Assembly (NCBI GenBank): GCA_902826115.1
Contig: CADEDO010000023.1
Span: 1-39,462 of the forward strand
Length of the DNA: 39,462 bases
Direction: 5' to 3'
Origin: an uncultured Nitrosomonas sp.
GTDB taxonomy: Bacteria; Pseudomonadota; Gammaproteobacteria; Burkholderiales; Nitrosomonadaceae
Shown here piece by piece: positions 27,966-37,926 of this stretch. The translations under genes and the position numbers were made by a program. The stretch's first letter is position 1, and every line of letters starts with the position of its first letter. The notes beneath the pieces were generated by a model that was not told the origin of the DNA, made no database searches, and saw nothing but the letters and a program-made list of their open reading frames with translations.

Positions 27966-29213
27966 ATGACCGCATTCTTTCGCATCTTCAGCATAACTGT
28001 TGTTACTTTTTTGTTGATCGATAGTTCAGTCGCCTATGAGTCACCGGTCTCTGACTCAGCGCAAGAAAGCATCGTAAATCATGAATCGGTGCCTAGTAGG
28101 CATGCAGCGAATTCTGGCATGTTTTGGCAAATTCTGCCCGGCGAAAATATCCATCAGATCGCAAGCCTGATGTTTCCTGACCAACCAACGGTTCGCGACA
28201 GTTTCATTCGAGCAGTCATTCGCACCAATCCTGAGCTTTTCCCTGATGGCATTTATCAACCGCTACCGACTGGCACAACGATCTTTATCCCCGATTTAAG
28301 AACTATCAACACTTATTCAAGATCACCATCAAAAGCACAGAAGCCCAGTAAAGCGGATAACATAGTTGACAATCAATTACCGGAAACATCAGAAGACAGT
28401 AGTCCCTCAAACCTGACAAACAACCAATCCGAATGGCAATGGCTCATCAGATTACAACAGTTAGCTGAGAATGAGCTACATGAATTAAGTATATTGATCA
28501 AACGCATCGAATCTCTCGAATTGCGCTTCGATGATATTTATCCCAGACTTTTAGCTTTAATCCAAGTGTTCCATGAGCCGGTCACCGATGACGCCCTCCC
28601 CCAGCAACCAGACAACAATCAACAGCCTGACAATCCGATACTGCCTGATGCGAACAACATTACTTTGACGGAAAATCAGCCCACTTTCGATACCGTATTT
28701 GTTATTGGGATATTACTGACAGCATTGATTGTGCTCACCATGTTGTGGAGCTACCGCAAGATAAAGGAAAGATTCCTGCAATCAACGGATACCACCGTGT
28801 TCCCGGAAACTGCCGATTCTCATCCTTTTGATGATTTTGCTGCGCACCAGGAAAATTCGTCAACCGAACCTCCCGATCGCTTGACAAATGACTATGAGCA
28901 ATTGGCAGTTACAGCCAGATCGATTGCACAGCAGCATGGATCTGAAGCAGCTATACAATTCCTACAAAAACAATTATCCATCTACCGGTTGGATATACCA
29001 GGTTGGATATTATTATTCGAGCTACTTTTCAACTCAGGCAGCAAAACAGATTTTAAAAAGAATGCCCGTCGTTTCAAAAGATTGGGAGAATTCCCTGATA
29101 TCTGGGCGCAGATCCAGATCTTGGGAAATCGACTAGAGCCTGATGAGCCGCTTTACTTTGATGAACAGAAACGCAAGGACAGGTTTTTTCCAGATTTATC
29201 AAATTCCAGCTAA
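27966..29213 (+). CDS. LysM/FimV-like membrane protein
   Basis: A 415-residue protein with a signal peptide (about 1-23), a periplasmic LysM-like segment (ILPGENIHQIASLMF to IFIPDL, about 56-111), a helical coiled region (about 145-200), one membrane span (about 245-263, VFVIGILLTALIVLTMLW), and a C-terminal cytoplasmic part with tetratricopeptide-like helices (LAVTARSIAQQHGSEAAIQFL). The layout matches FimV/TspA-type proteins, which bind peptidoglycan and support polar organisation or pilus function, but it is much shorter. It starts 20 bases after the DUF4124 gene, probably co-transcribed. Assignment rests on architecture only. Confidence 0.65.
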   Translation: MTAFFRIFSITVVTFLLIDSSVAYESPVSDSAQESIVNHESVPSRHAANSGMFWQILPGENIHQIASLMFPDQPTVRDSFIRAVIRTNPELFPDGIYQPLPTGTTIFIPDLRTINTYSRSPSKAQKPSKADNIVDNQLPETSEDSSPSNLTNNQSEWQWLIRLQQLAENELHELSILIKRIESLELRFDDIYPRLLALIQVFHEPVTDDALPQQPDNNQQPDNPILPDANNITLTENQPTFDTVFVIGILLTALIVLTMLWSYRKIKERFLQSTDTTVFPETADSHPFDDFAAHQENSSTEPPDRLTNDYEQLAVTARSIAQQHGSEAAIQFLQKQLSIYRLDIPGWILLFELLFNSGSKTDFKKNARRFKRLGEFPDIWAQIQILGNRLEPDEPLYFDEQKRKDRFFPDLSNSS

Positions 29214-29247
29214 TTCAATAGCCTCGAGCAATCATCCTATCTCGCGT

Positions 29248-31215
29248 TCATATCACCACAATATCCGCGTTAGTCAGGCTCAGATCAGCGCCAATTATTG
29301 CAACCCTCGCTGCGGCTCCGCTGCCATTGCCATCGGCATCGTATAACAATATACCTGTCACTTTGTTGTATACGATAAAATCATTGGCATCCAGCGCTTT
29401 CGTTCCCACTTTGAATTGATCGCTGGCTAATATCCCAGGTGTGGTTAAGGCGGCAAATACCGAGTTTTCAAGCTGGATGGTATCCGTGGGCACATCAAAA
29501 TCGGTAATCGTGTCAGCTTGACCACCTGTAGTAAACCGAAACACATCATACCCGGTCCCACCGGTCAGCACATCATTACCGGCACCACCATTGAGGATAT
29601 CATTTCCACCCCCTCCATTTAACTGGTTGTTGACTGAGTTTCCAATCATGCTGTTAGCCATAGCGTTGCCAGTACCATTGATAGCCGCCCCACCAATCAG
29701 TAACAGATTCTCAACATTAGTTGGCAATGTGTAAGTGACACTGCTATTGATAGAATCGGTACCCTCATTAGAGTACTCGATAACGGTGTCGCCGACGTTA
29801 TCAACCACATAACTGTCATACCCCAATCTACCGCTCATCGTATCTGCACCCGCTTTACCGTCAAGTGTATCGTTGCCATCTCCACCATTCAAAAGATTGG
29901 CAGCCGCATTGCCTACTAATGTGTTTGCCAGATCGTTACCTATGCCGTTAATCGCCAGCAAACCCGTGAGTACGAGATTTTCAACATTAGCCGGTAATGT
30001 ATAAGTTATGCTGCTGCTGACTTGATCAATACCTTGATTCGCGTATTCATGAACGACATCCCCTGCATGATTAACGAAAAAAGTATCATTACCCAATCCG
30101 CCAATCATGTTATCCGCACCTTCCTTGCCATTGAGTGTGTCGTTACCATCCTCGCCATTCAAGACATTGTCTTTAAAATTACCGATTAGATTGTCGTTGA
30201 AATCACTGCCAATCAAATTCTCGATATTGGTTAAAGTATCCAATCCGGCGCCAACGGTATCTTGCCTGGTGGTGATAGCAAGCGACACATTGACTGCATT
30301 GTCGGCAGAAAGATAACTGACGGTATCGTGAATAGACGTTGCACCAGTAAGAACATCATGCCCCGCCGTGCCCAGCAAAAACACTGCAGAATAATCATTC
30401 ATAAAAAACAACATGTTGCCGAGCCTCCCACCAATGAAGGCATCCAAATCTCCATCACTGTCAATATCTGCAAAAGCCGGACTGGCATTGCTTTCGACGT
30501 CATTTAAGCCAAATGGATTGAACGCAGCTGTCGCGAAAATTGGACTATTGACTGTACCTGTATTTTTAAAATATAACGTATCACCATCCACATTTCCCAC
30601 GAATGCATCCTGGTCTCCATCGTCATCGGTATCAACCAGGGTAATGCTAGCAAAAACACCGCCCGCATCACTCAACCCAAACGGATTCATAAGCGCAGAG
30701 GCAAAAACCGGCGCACTGATTGTTCCGGTATTTCTGAAAAATAGTATATTGCCATCAGAGTTACTAACGAAGGCGTCCAAGTCAGCGTCGCCATCGATAT
30801 CAACCAAGCTGGGATCAGCATAAGAACCCACGTCGCTTAACCCAAACGGATTGATGGTGGCTGGAGCAAATACCGGAGCACTGACAGTCCCCGTATTTCT
30901 AGAAAAAATGATCTTGCCGTCAGAATTACCTACAAAAACATCTAAATCGGCATCACCATCGATATCCACAAAGGCGGAATTGATATAAAACCCTGCATTA
31001 GTCAATCCAAACGGATTGATAATGGCCGCAGCAAAGATTGGATTGCTGGCAGTGCCCAAATTCTTGTAAAAAAAGGTGTTACCAAATCCTTCACCCACGA
31101 AAGCGTCCAAGTCCCCATCATTGTCGATATCTGCAAAGCTGGGCGCTGCCAAAGTGCCGACATCGCTAAAGCCAAGTGGATTAGTTGGAACCATACTAAA
31201 TACTTGATTCATCAT
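29248..31215 (-). CDS. FG-GAP/VCBS-repeat plus RTX calcium-binding protein (paralogue A)
   Basis: A 655-residue acidic protein. Residues 12-285 hold five repeats of about 55 residues (NPFGLxDVG ... VDIDGDxDLDAFVG ... FFRNTGT), each with a calcium-binding DxDxDGDxD loop typical of FG-GAP/VCBS propeller blades. Residues about 290-560 contain RTX motifs (GGxGNDxL) alternating with ENLxL-type modules. The end, TNADIVVI, fits an uncleaved type I secretion signal; there is no N-terminal signal peptide. GAGGG precedes ATG 31215. It is predicted to be exported and to fold on calcium outside the cell, perhaps as an adhesin or surface protein. ABC exporter genes are absent here. Confidence 0.82.
   Translation of the reverse strand: MMNQVFSMVPTNPLGFSDVGTLAAPSFADIDNDGDLDAFVGEGFGNTFFYKNLGTASNPIFAAAIINPFGLTNAGFYINSAFVDIDGDADLDVFVGNSDGKIIFSRNTGTVSAPVFAPATINPFGLSDVGSYADPSLVDIDGDADLDAFVSNSDGNILFFRNTGTISAPVFASALMNPFGLSDAGGVFASITLVDTDDDGDQDAFVGNVDGDTLYFKNTGTVNSPIFATAAFNPFGLNDVESNASPAFADIDSDGDLDAFIGGRLGNMLFFMNDYSAVFLLGTAGHDVLTGATSIHDTVSYLSADNAVNVSLAITTRQDTVGAGLDTLTNIENLIGSDFNDNLIGNFKDNVLNGEDGNDTLNGKEGADNMIGGLGNDTFFVNHAGDVVHEYANQGIDQVSSSITYTLPANVENLVLTGLLAINGIGNDLANTLVGNAAANLLNGGDGNDTLDGKAGADTMSGRLGYDSYVVDNVGDTVIEYSNEGTDSINSSVTYTLPTNVENLLLIGGAAINGTGNAMANSMIGNSVNNQLNGGGGNDILNGGAGNDVLTGGTGYDVFRFTTGGQADTITDFDVPTDTIQLENSVFAALTTPGILASDQFKVGTKALDANDFIVYNKVTGILLYDADGNGSGAAARVAIIGADLSLTNADIVVI
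30358..31182 (-). repeat. Five 165-bp tandem repeats in paralogue A
   Basis: Each unit encodes about 55 residues beginning NPFGL (NPLGF in the first) and containing a D-x-D-x-D-G-D loop. Units are diverged at the DNA level but keep phase; one carries an extra codon. Confidence 0.75.
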
Positions 31216-31834
31216 TTTATTACCCTCAATTTATAAATTTAATGTGATGCGCCACACCCCTCTCTCAGTTTTAATGTCATTAGCTGCAATGGGTTGTTGG
31301 CGATAAATCGATAACACTTAAAAGCTGACATTCACCTAACATAACAGTGCCTACCTGCAGTCGATATCCCACTGCTTCAGGGTCGACCAAATCACTTTCG
31401 ACTGACACACCCTGTGTCATCAACGTTGCACTGCAAGTTAATCAGTCAGTGCTCATGAGCACCTATATCATTGTTTAATCAAACGAAAGACACACCGATA
31501 GGATACGAGAACGGATAATCGAGATCTTGATATTTAGCAACAAACAGGCAAATTAACCAATGATGAAAAACCTAAATAGGTCAGGCACTTCCTTCGATTG
31601 ACTCGATTCTGTATGCTCCAGTTGCGTGGCCATACTATCTTCTCGTTGAAGAGAAGAAGATATTTGGTGATTAATGTCAGCTCCGAAAAGCTTAAGACGT
31701 TTGATGAACGAACATTAGGTGAGGAAAATACGAGACATAAAATCATACTGACCAAGCAATTCTAAAATGCACTAGCTTCTATCGAGTCACCTAGAATTTT
31801 CTAATTCCTGAATCACAAATATCTAATCACATGA
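31216..31834. other. Intergenic region between RTX paralogues A and B
   Basis: No gene is supported in these 619 bases; a 73-codon minus-strand frame at 31534-31755 lacks family resemblance. A 7-bp hairpin (31638-31644 with 31651-31657) is the only structure seen. Promoters for paralogue A must lie here if it is transcribed separately. Confidence 0.5.
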
Positions 31835-33523
31835 CTAAATCACAACAATATCGGCATTGGTCATATTCAAACCAACACCTATCATGGCAATAGTCACCAT
31901 AGCACCAACACCATTACCATTCGCATCATAAGACAATGCACCCGTAATATTGTTGTACACGATAAAATCATTGCTATCCGCCGCTTGTGCGCCAATCCTG
32001 AATTGGGCAGCTGCCAAAGTGCCAGTTGTCGTTAGTTTGGTAAATATTGCATTCTCAAGCTGGATAGTATCATTGACAACATTATAGTCAGTGACTGTAT
32101 CAATTTGCCCGGTTGTCGTGAATCTGAAGATATCGTTACCTATCCCCCCCGTTAGACTGTCAATACCGATACCCCCATTGATCGTGTCATTTCCCGCGCC
32201 TCCATTTAACTGATTATTGGCTGCGTTCCCAGTAATCGTATTGATCAGGCCATTTCCTGTACCGTTAATAGGGGATGCACCCGTTAACGTAAGATTCTCT
32301 ACATTGGCTGGCAACGTATAAGTCACACTGCTATTAACCGTATCAGTCCCCTCATTCAGATTCTCAGTAACGACATCGCCCACAACATTTACAACAAAAC
32401 TGTCATTACCCAATCCGCCTATCATGCTATCTGATCCAACGCCGCCATCGAGCGTATCGTTCCCTGCTCTGCCATTTAAGCTATTATTTTTGGTATTGCC
32501 TATCAAATTATCGTTGAAACTGCTTCCTACCAAATTTTCTATATTAATCAGAGTATCTAATCCTGCGCCTCCTGTATTCTGTTGAACACCGATCGCCAGG
32601 GAAACTGTGATTGGTGCGGTTGCTGAAGCGTACGTTACCGTATCGTTGTTTGAAGGTGTACCCGTCAAAACATCGTTCCCTGGTTTGCTGACTAATAACT
32701 GACCATTGTTTACGAAATAACGCGTATTTCCACTAAATTCGCCCACAAAAGCATCCAAATCACCGTCAGCATCGATGTCCACAAAAGCAGGACTGGCAGA
32801 ATAGCCCACCTTGCTCAAACCAAACGGATTAGTGCTGGCAGCAGCAAACACCGGATTACTGACTGTCCCATTGTTTCTAAAAAATAAGGTGTTGCCAACA
32901 CTATTGCCTATCAAGGCATCTAAATCACCATCGCCATCGATATCCACAAAGCTGGGACTAGCAGCGATACCCACATCAGTCAAGCCAAACGGATTAGTGC
33001 TGGCAGTAGCAAACACCGGATTACTTGCAGTTCCTGTATTTCTAAAAAACAATGTATTACCTTGGTATCCCCCCACAAAAGCATCCAAATCACCATCATT
33101 GTCAATATCTACAAAGACTGGACTAACAAAATCACCCACATCAATCAAACCAAACGGATTAATAGTGGCCGCGGCAAATACTGGATTGCTGGTAGTTCCT
33201 ATATTTCTGGAAAAAAAAATGCTGCCGGTGAATTCGCCCACGAAAGCATCTAAATCACCATCGTTATCGATGTCTACAAAACTCGGACTCGCAGAGTAAC
33301 TCACATCCGTCAAGCCAAACGGATTAAAAACGGCAGCAGCAAACACGGGACTATTCACAGTTCCAGTATTTCTAAAAAACAATATATCGCCATCGCCATT
33401 ACCCGATAAAGCGTCTAAATCGCCATCACCGTCAATGTCTACAAAAGTAGGGCTGGCTGCAGTTCTCACATCACTCAAGCCAAATGGATTGGTGGAAGTT
33501 AAAGTAAAAATTGGATTTGGCAT
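31835..33523 (-). CDS. FG-GAP/VCBS-repeat plus RTX calcium-binding protein (paralogue B)
   Basis: A 562-residue paralogue of the 29-31 kb protein with the same layout: five 55-residue repeats from residue 12, a linker with NDTVTY and VSLAIG, then one RTX/ENLTL block (about 335-460), and the shared C-terminal module ([21 protein letters not shown] to TNADIVVI). It is shorter because it has one fewer RTX/ENL module. The ribosome site before ATG 33523 is weak. Export by a type I system and calcium-dependent folding are inferred. The two genes lie head-to-tail, which points to duplication followed by module loss or gain. Confidence 0.82.
   Translation of the reverse strand: MPNPIFTLTSTNPFGLSDVRTAASPTFVDIDGDGDLDALSGNGDGDILFFRNTGTVNSPVFAAAVFNPFGLTDVSYSASPSFVDIDNDGDLDAFVGEFTGSIFFSRNIGTTSNPVFAAATINPFGLIDVGDFVSPVFVDIDNDGDLDAFVGGYQGNTLFFRNTGTASNPVFATASTNPFGLTDVGIAASPSFVDIDGDGDLDALIGNSVGNTLFFRNNGTVSNPVFAAASTNPFGLSKVGYSASPAFVDIDADGDLDAFVGEFSGNTRYFVNNGQLLVSKPGNDVLTGTPSNNDTVTYASATAPITVSLAIGVQQNTGGAGLDTLINIENLVGSSFNDNLIGNTKNNSLNGRAGNDTLDGGVGSDSMIGGLGNDSFVVNVVGDVVTENLNEGTDTVNSSVTYTLPANVENLTLTGASPINGTGNGLINTITGNAANNQLNGGAGNDTINGGIGIDSLTGGIGNDIFRFTTTGQIDTVTDYNVVNDTIQLENAIFTKLTTTGTLAAAQFRIGAQAADSNDFIVYNNITGALSYDANGNGVGAMVTIAMIGVGLNMTNADIVVI
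32666..33490 (-). repeat. Five 165-bp tandem repeats in paralogue B
   Basis: The units start at NPFGL and encode about 55 residues each with a DIDxDGDLDAxxG loop. They parallel the repeats of paralogue A. Confidence 0.75.
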
Positions 33524-34331
33524 ATTAAAGATTCTCTAAAAATAAAGATGGATTGCTTACGTAATCATTGGGCATAAGCAGTCGAATGATCCATAAATTG
33601 CTATCTGTATTCATACAATTACATCAAATGTAACTGAGAAATGGACGTCTAGCACATGCGTAATGATAATCCTACATGATGAAGTTGATCTTTCCTATAA
33701 AACATCACAAAAGAAAAACCAGCCTTTTAATCTTCTATCGATGCGAATACATACAATAATTCAATGTATTACAGTGGATTTTTAGCAGTTTTACAGACTC
33801 AACATTGATAACATCATAAAACAAAAAGTTCTTTAGTCCAAATGATAGATCAACTGAAATTGAACAAGTTCCTCAAACCAGACCTAGTGTCAAAAGCGCA
33901 CAAAGCAAATTACCGACTTGAGTCAACTCAAATTTACGTCAAATATGCACTGAAGAATCGGGGAATGATCACATTGACCTATCTAATTGGTTCTATTGAT
34001 GAAATTTTTCTTTGCTAGCCAAGTAATAAGCCTATCAAGATGCCATGTCGGCAACCTTTTCATTTTACAAACTCTGGTCTCTATAAAATGAACCAAGCAC
34101 GAGCTCCAAATCGTCAATAGCAACGAAGTTATCGACTGTCAAGCCAGTCGGACTGACTACCAAACTAGACCTCATTCCACCATTGCATGTAGTTTTCCCG
34201 GCGTTGAATAAACCCATATTGCACGGCAATTCTTGGTGTATCCAGGTTTCAATATAAGAATTCATGGAGAGTTGAATGAACTGCCTGAAAATAATTTTGT
34301 CATTCATTTCCAGGCAGCTGACTTCCTCTAA
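33524..34331. other. Intergenic region between RTX paralogues B and C
   Basis: An AT-rich stretch of 808 bases. An imperfect palindrome TTGAGTCAACTCAA (around 33918) and the hairpin at 34281-34317 are visible. An 80-codon minus-strand frame at 34065-34307 begins inside that hairpin, lacks a good ribosome site and shows no family resemblance, so it is not called as a gene. Confidence 0.5.
34281..34317 (-). terminator. Hairpin after RTX paralogue C
   Basis: On the minus strand, CTGCCTGGAAA pairs with TTTTCAGGCAG (ten Watson-Crick pairs and one G-T) around a 15-base loop, starting 15 bases after the stop codon. The T-run afterwards is poor, so it is a moderate terminator candidate. Confidence 0.5.
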
Positions 34332-36446
34332 TTAGATGACAACAATATCTGTATTGGTCATGCCTAAACCAACCCCTATTGTTGCTATCTGTATCGCAGC
34401 AGTTGCCCCGCTGCCATCGGCATCATATAGCAATGCGCCCGTCGTATTATTGTAGACAACATAGTCATTTGCATCCAACGCCTGCGTGCCGATATTGAAC
34501 TGGTCGGCAGCCAGCGTACCGGTTGTGGTTAATGCAGCAAACACACCATTTTCCAACTGGATAGTGTCATTGACAACATTATAGTCATTGATCTTATCAA
34601 CGTTACCGATGGTAGTGAATTTGAAGATATCGTTACCTGCTCCGCCAAACAGCACATCATTCCCCGCTTTACCATCCAGCATATCGTTACCCGCACCGCC
34701 TCTTAATAGATTAGCAGCCGCATTGCCTGTAATAATGTTATTTAGACCATTACCCGTTCCATTAATAGAGGATGCCCCGATCAGCGTAAGATTTTCCACA
34801 TTGGCAGGTAGCGTATAGTCCACACTGCTGCTGACTTTGTCGTTACCCGCATTCAGTTTTTCTGTGACAATATCCCCTACATCATCAACCATATAACTGT
34901 CATTCCCTGAGCCACCGGCTAGGGTATCAGCATTGGTTCCACCATCCAGTGTGTCATTACCACCACCACCCTCCAGAGAGTTAGCAAAATCATTTCCCGT
35001 CAGAATGTCGTTATATTTGCTGCCCTGAACATTCTCAATGTCTTGCAGCATATCATTACCCGCGCCTCCGGAAGCAGTGCCTGTGGCAAGATTGACCGTT
35101 ACTGCTGAAGCTGCCTCACTATAGCTGGCCCAATCGTCGCCCCAATCAAAGCCTTTACCTCCACCACCACCTCCTCCAATCAATATATCGTCACCCAAAC
35201 CACCTGCTAACCAATCATCGCCCCAACCTCCATCCAGAGTATTGTTATTAGCATCCCCTGTCAGGGTATCGTTACCCTCGCCACCAGTAACACCGTCGAT
35301 TCCACTTAGCGTGTCATTGCCACTTTCTCCAGAAGCTGTGCCAGCGGCAAGATTGACCGTCACTCCTGAAAATGTATTAGTGTAATCGGCCCAATCAAAA
35401 CCTTTACCACTTCCACCGGTCAATACATCATCCCCCCAACCGCCAGTCAGCGTATCACTGCCATCGCCGCCCACTAACGTATCATTTCCATCGGCGCCAT
35501 TCAAAAAATTGTTATTAGCATCGCCCACCAGAATATCGTTGTGGTTGCTACCTTGGATAGCTTCAATACCACTCAGTATATCGTTGCCATCTCCACCAGA
35601 AGCGGTGCCGGTAGCAAGATTAACCGTTACCGATGAAACTGCATTGAAGTAATTAACCCAATCACTATCATCTCCCCAATCACTCTCTCCACCTTTCAGT
35701 ATGTCACTACCCAATCCTCCGATCAGCGTATCGTTACCATTAGCGCTCCCCACTAACGAATCATTTCCATTACCACCATCCAACGTATTATAAAAACTAT
35801 TACCAATTATCAGAGTGTCATTGCCGTCACCACCTATGAGCGTAGTATCAAAACCATCGCCGCCCATTAACGTATCATTACCTTTACCACCATCCAGAAA
35901 ACTACCGTCAGTACCGCCTCCTATCAAAGTATCATTGAAATTGCTGCCAGTAACTCCTTCAATTCCGGTCAACAAATCGTTTCCACCGCCTCCAGAGGAA
36001 GTGCCCGTTGCAAGATTGACCGTCACTGCTGAGGCTGCGTCAGAGTAATCAGCAACATCAAAACCCCACTGATCCCCTCCTGTCAATATATCATTACCCA
36101 AACCGCCTCTCAGCGTGTCACTGCCATCGCCACCCAGTAATGAATCATTTCCTTTATTACCAGTCAGCGTATTGTTATTGGCATCACCGACCAAAGTATC
36201 ATTCAAGCTACTACCTGAAACCCCTTCAATTCCAATGAGCGTATCGTTACCATCTCCTCCAGAAGAAGCCCCTGTAGCGAGATTGACAGTCACCGCTGAA
36301 GTTGCGCCATCGTAATGGGCAACATCCACACTCCAGCCTTCCCCACCTATTAATACATCATTCCCTAGCCCACCGGTTAGATCATCAGAAACATCATCCA
36401 AGCCAATCAGTGTATCGTTTCCGTTTGTACCCATATAAGTAGTCAT
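34332..36446 (-). CDS. Large RTX repeat protein, candidate type I secretion substrate (paralogue C)
   Basis: A 704-residue protein made almost entirely of RTX nonapeptides (GGxGNDxLxGG). Five larger units carry a [24 protein letters not shown] strand segment followed by GNDxLxGIEGV. The last 200 residues ([21 protein letters not shown], then TNTDIVVI) match paralogues A and B closely, while the FG-GAP-like repeats are absent. AAAGGA precedes ATG 36446. It has no signal peptide. Predicted to be exported by a type I system and to form calcium-bound parallel beta-rolls; no enzymatic domain is seen, so an adhesive or surface-layer role is more likely than a toxin. Confidence 0.85.
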   Translation of the reverse strand: MTTYMGTNGNDTLIGLDDVSDDLTGGLGNDVLIGGEGWSVDVAHYDGATSAVTVNLATGASSGGDGNDTLIGIEGVSGSSLNDTLVGDANNNTLTGNKGNDSLLGGDGSDTLRGGLGNDILTGGDQWGFDVADYSDAASAVTVNLATGTSSGGGGNDLLTGIEGVTGSNFNDTLIGGGTDGSFLDGGKGNDTLMGGDGFDTTLIGGDGNDTLIIGNSFYNTLDGGNGNDSLVGSANGNDTLIGGLGSDILKGGESDWGDDSDWVNYFNAVSSVTVNLATGTASGGDGNDILSGIEAIQGSNHNDILVGDANNNFLNGADGNDTLVGGDGSDTLTGGWGDDVLTGGSGKGFDWADYTNTFSGVTVNLAAGTASGESGNDTLSGIDGVTGGEGNDTLTGDANNNTLDGGWGDDWLAGGLGDDILIGGGGGGGKGFDWGDDWASYSEAASAVTVNLATGTASGGAGNDMLQDIENVQGSKYNDILTGNDFANSLEGGGGNDTLDGGTNADTLAGGSGNDSYMVDDVGDIVTEKLNAGNDKVSSSVDYTLPANVENLTLIGASSINGTGNGLNNIITGNAAANLLRGGAGNDMLDGKAGNDVLFGGAGNDIFKFTTIGNVDKINDYNVVNDTIQLENGVFAALTTTGTLAADQFNIGTQALDANDYVVYNNTTGALLYDADGSGATAAIQIATIGVGLGMTNTDIVVI

Positions 36447-36531
36447 CGTATTTCCTTTAGGTTAATGGTGTTCTAAAAACACTTAAATGTAATATTTTGT
36501 TCGATGCAATGTTCCGATAAGTAGCTAATTG

Positions 36532-36546
36532 TTAGAAAATACTCAT
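36532..36546 (-). other. Four-codon ORF behind a perfect Shine-Dalgarno
   Basis: On the minus strand AAGGAGGT (36560-36553) is followed after six bases by ATG AGT ATT TTC TAA (Met-Ser-Ile-Phe-stop). Twelve bases (36550-36561) are complementary to the common 16S rRNA 3' tail. It lies between the GNAT gene and RTX paralogue C, 85 bases before the latter. A leader or regulatory start-stop element is possible; remnant of a lost gene is the alternative. Confidence 0.45.
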
Positions 36547-36585
36547 AAAATCACCTCCTTAAGTTATTAAATTCAAAGAAGCGCC

Positions 36586-37428
36586 TCAAGCAGGCCGCAA
36601 TGTAATATCCCGCCCAAGCAACCGCTTTGACACCCGGACGATGACTGGATTTTCGCGGAAAACATCCTCGGTCAATCCATTTTCATAACAATCCAACCAC
36701 TCTCGTGTCTTTGGATCACGCAGATGATGGCGACGAAATCCTTCTTGGATGAATCCTATGGCTTGTGTACTTTTTTGCGAATGTGGATTATTTGCGAGAA
36801 CCAATGAAGTTAATTTATGCAACCCAATTTGATTGAATGCAAAATCAAGCACTAACAACATCGTTATGGCGGAAGCTCGCTGACGATCTTCGTGATCTGG
36901 AATTCCAATGAGTAATTCAGCGCGCCGATGTGCAATTTGAATATCTACTAAACTCGCCAATCCGATCGGTTTTAAATTACAACCGTTTAACGATATTGCA
37001 AATGGGTCTGCACCTTCTTCTTTCTTGATGATCCGATGCATAGTTCTTGATTGTGCAACCGAAAATTCATTATTTCTGAGCGCAGAAAGAATCGATTCTG
37101 GACTGTGGCTTTTGCGTCCCATTGGAAGAAGTTGCTGCATAAATTCCTCATTCGCATAACATTGCTGCAAGAATGGAAAATCACTCTCATTGGGTATTGC
37201 CAAGCGAAGTTTGCTGCATGCAATGGGTGAATTCCATCGCCGATCTACAATAAATAATCTATCCAATAAAAGCGGGTGATAGGGGAATTTAGCCAATCCC
37301 TGCAAAATGTAATCGCGGGCACGGCCAAAATCTTTTTTACGGAATTGCTCATCAACCAAAGTCATCCAGTAAACAAGATTTGATTCGGCTGATGTTTCTA
37401 CAGAACTTTTCTCATCAAGTCTTAACAT
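36586..37428 (-). CDS. GNAT-family N-acetyltransferase
   Basis: A protein of about 280 residues. The N-terminal part (about 20-65) is helical and TPR-like (LVDEQFRKKDFGRARDYILQ). The remainder resembles the RimJ/RimL-type acetyltransferase fold: a start RLAIPNESDFPFLQQC, an acyl-CoA-binding region around RQRASAITMLLVLDFAFNQI, and ANNPHSQKSTQAIGFIQEGF near the end. ATG 37428 is used; a GTG at 37440 would add four residues. The acceptor is unknown. It lies upstream of RTX paralogue C on the same strand, so co-expression is possible, but it is not an HlyC-type toxin acyltransferase. Confidence 0.72.
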   Translation of the reverse strand: MLRLDEKSSVETSAESNLVYWMTLVDEQFRKKDFGRARDYILQGLAKFPYHPLLLDRLFIVDRRWNSPIACSKLRLAIPNESDFPFLQQCYANEEFMQQLLPMGRKSHSPESILSALRNNEFSVAQSRTMHRIIKKEEGADPFAISLNGCNLKPIGLASLVDIQIAHRRAELLIGIPDHEDRQRASAITMLLVLDFAFNQIGLHKLTSLVLANNPHSQKSTQAIGFIQEGFRRHHLRDPKTREWLDCYENGLTEDVFRENPVIVRVSKRLLGRDITLRPA

Positions 37429-37926
37429 AATCAAACTCACTTTTGGTGTTATTTTTCAGAAGAATACCTCAGCAAGATGAACGAAAGATGAATGAATTTT
37501 CTATTATGCAATTTGCAGTAATCTGCCGGAATCGTTAGAAATTTTTACAAAACCCTACTTTTGCGCCTCGAATAAGGCTATAGAATCGTAGTGAAATCTG
37601 CTGTGAGAAAAATCACAGCCACTGCTAGATTGATGAAATAATTGATGAAAAGAGAAATATTGCAAAGTTTCCTTGCGTAAAAAACAACTGCGCAAATAAA
37701 GCGAATGATGATGGGTAAAGACAGAGAAGTGAGTAAGAATCGATCCTGCTAATAATAACTATCAGTATTAATTGAAAAGAGTCATCCAAATTCTTGTTGA
37801 ATTAATAACATAGCAAACGAAGATACCACTTCTCAAAATTCAACAACAAATTCAGGCGACTACACGCAGACTTCTTGATCAAGAATTACCGATCTGAAAG
37901 TCTACGTATTTCATTCATCCTAACTA
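37429..37926. other. Intergenic region with two small dyads
   Basis: No gene is seen in this 498-base stretch. It contains a 7-bp hairpin GCTGTGA/TCACAGC (37600-37619) and a perfect 14-bp palindrome TTCTTGATCAAGAA (37872-37885). Either could be part of a terminator or operator; neither has a clear T-run. Confidence 0.5.

Noticed and set aside
34065..34307. 80-codon minus-strand frame just after RTX paralogue C
   Set aside because: Its start falls inside a terminator-like hairpin, the ribosome site is poor and no family is recognised.
29248..36446. RTX toxin operon (hemolysin type)
   Set aside because: No HlyC-type acyltransferase, HlyB/D exporter or pore-forming N-terminal domain is present.
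37872..37885. Perfect palindrome TTCTTGATCAAGAA as a terminator of the GSDH-like gene
   Set aside because: No loop-plus-T-run geometry; it may be an operator or chance, so it is only noted in the intergenic entry.
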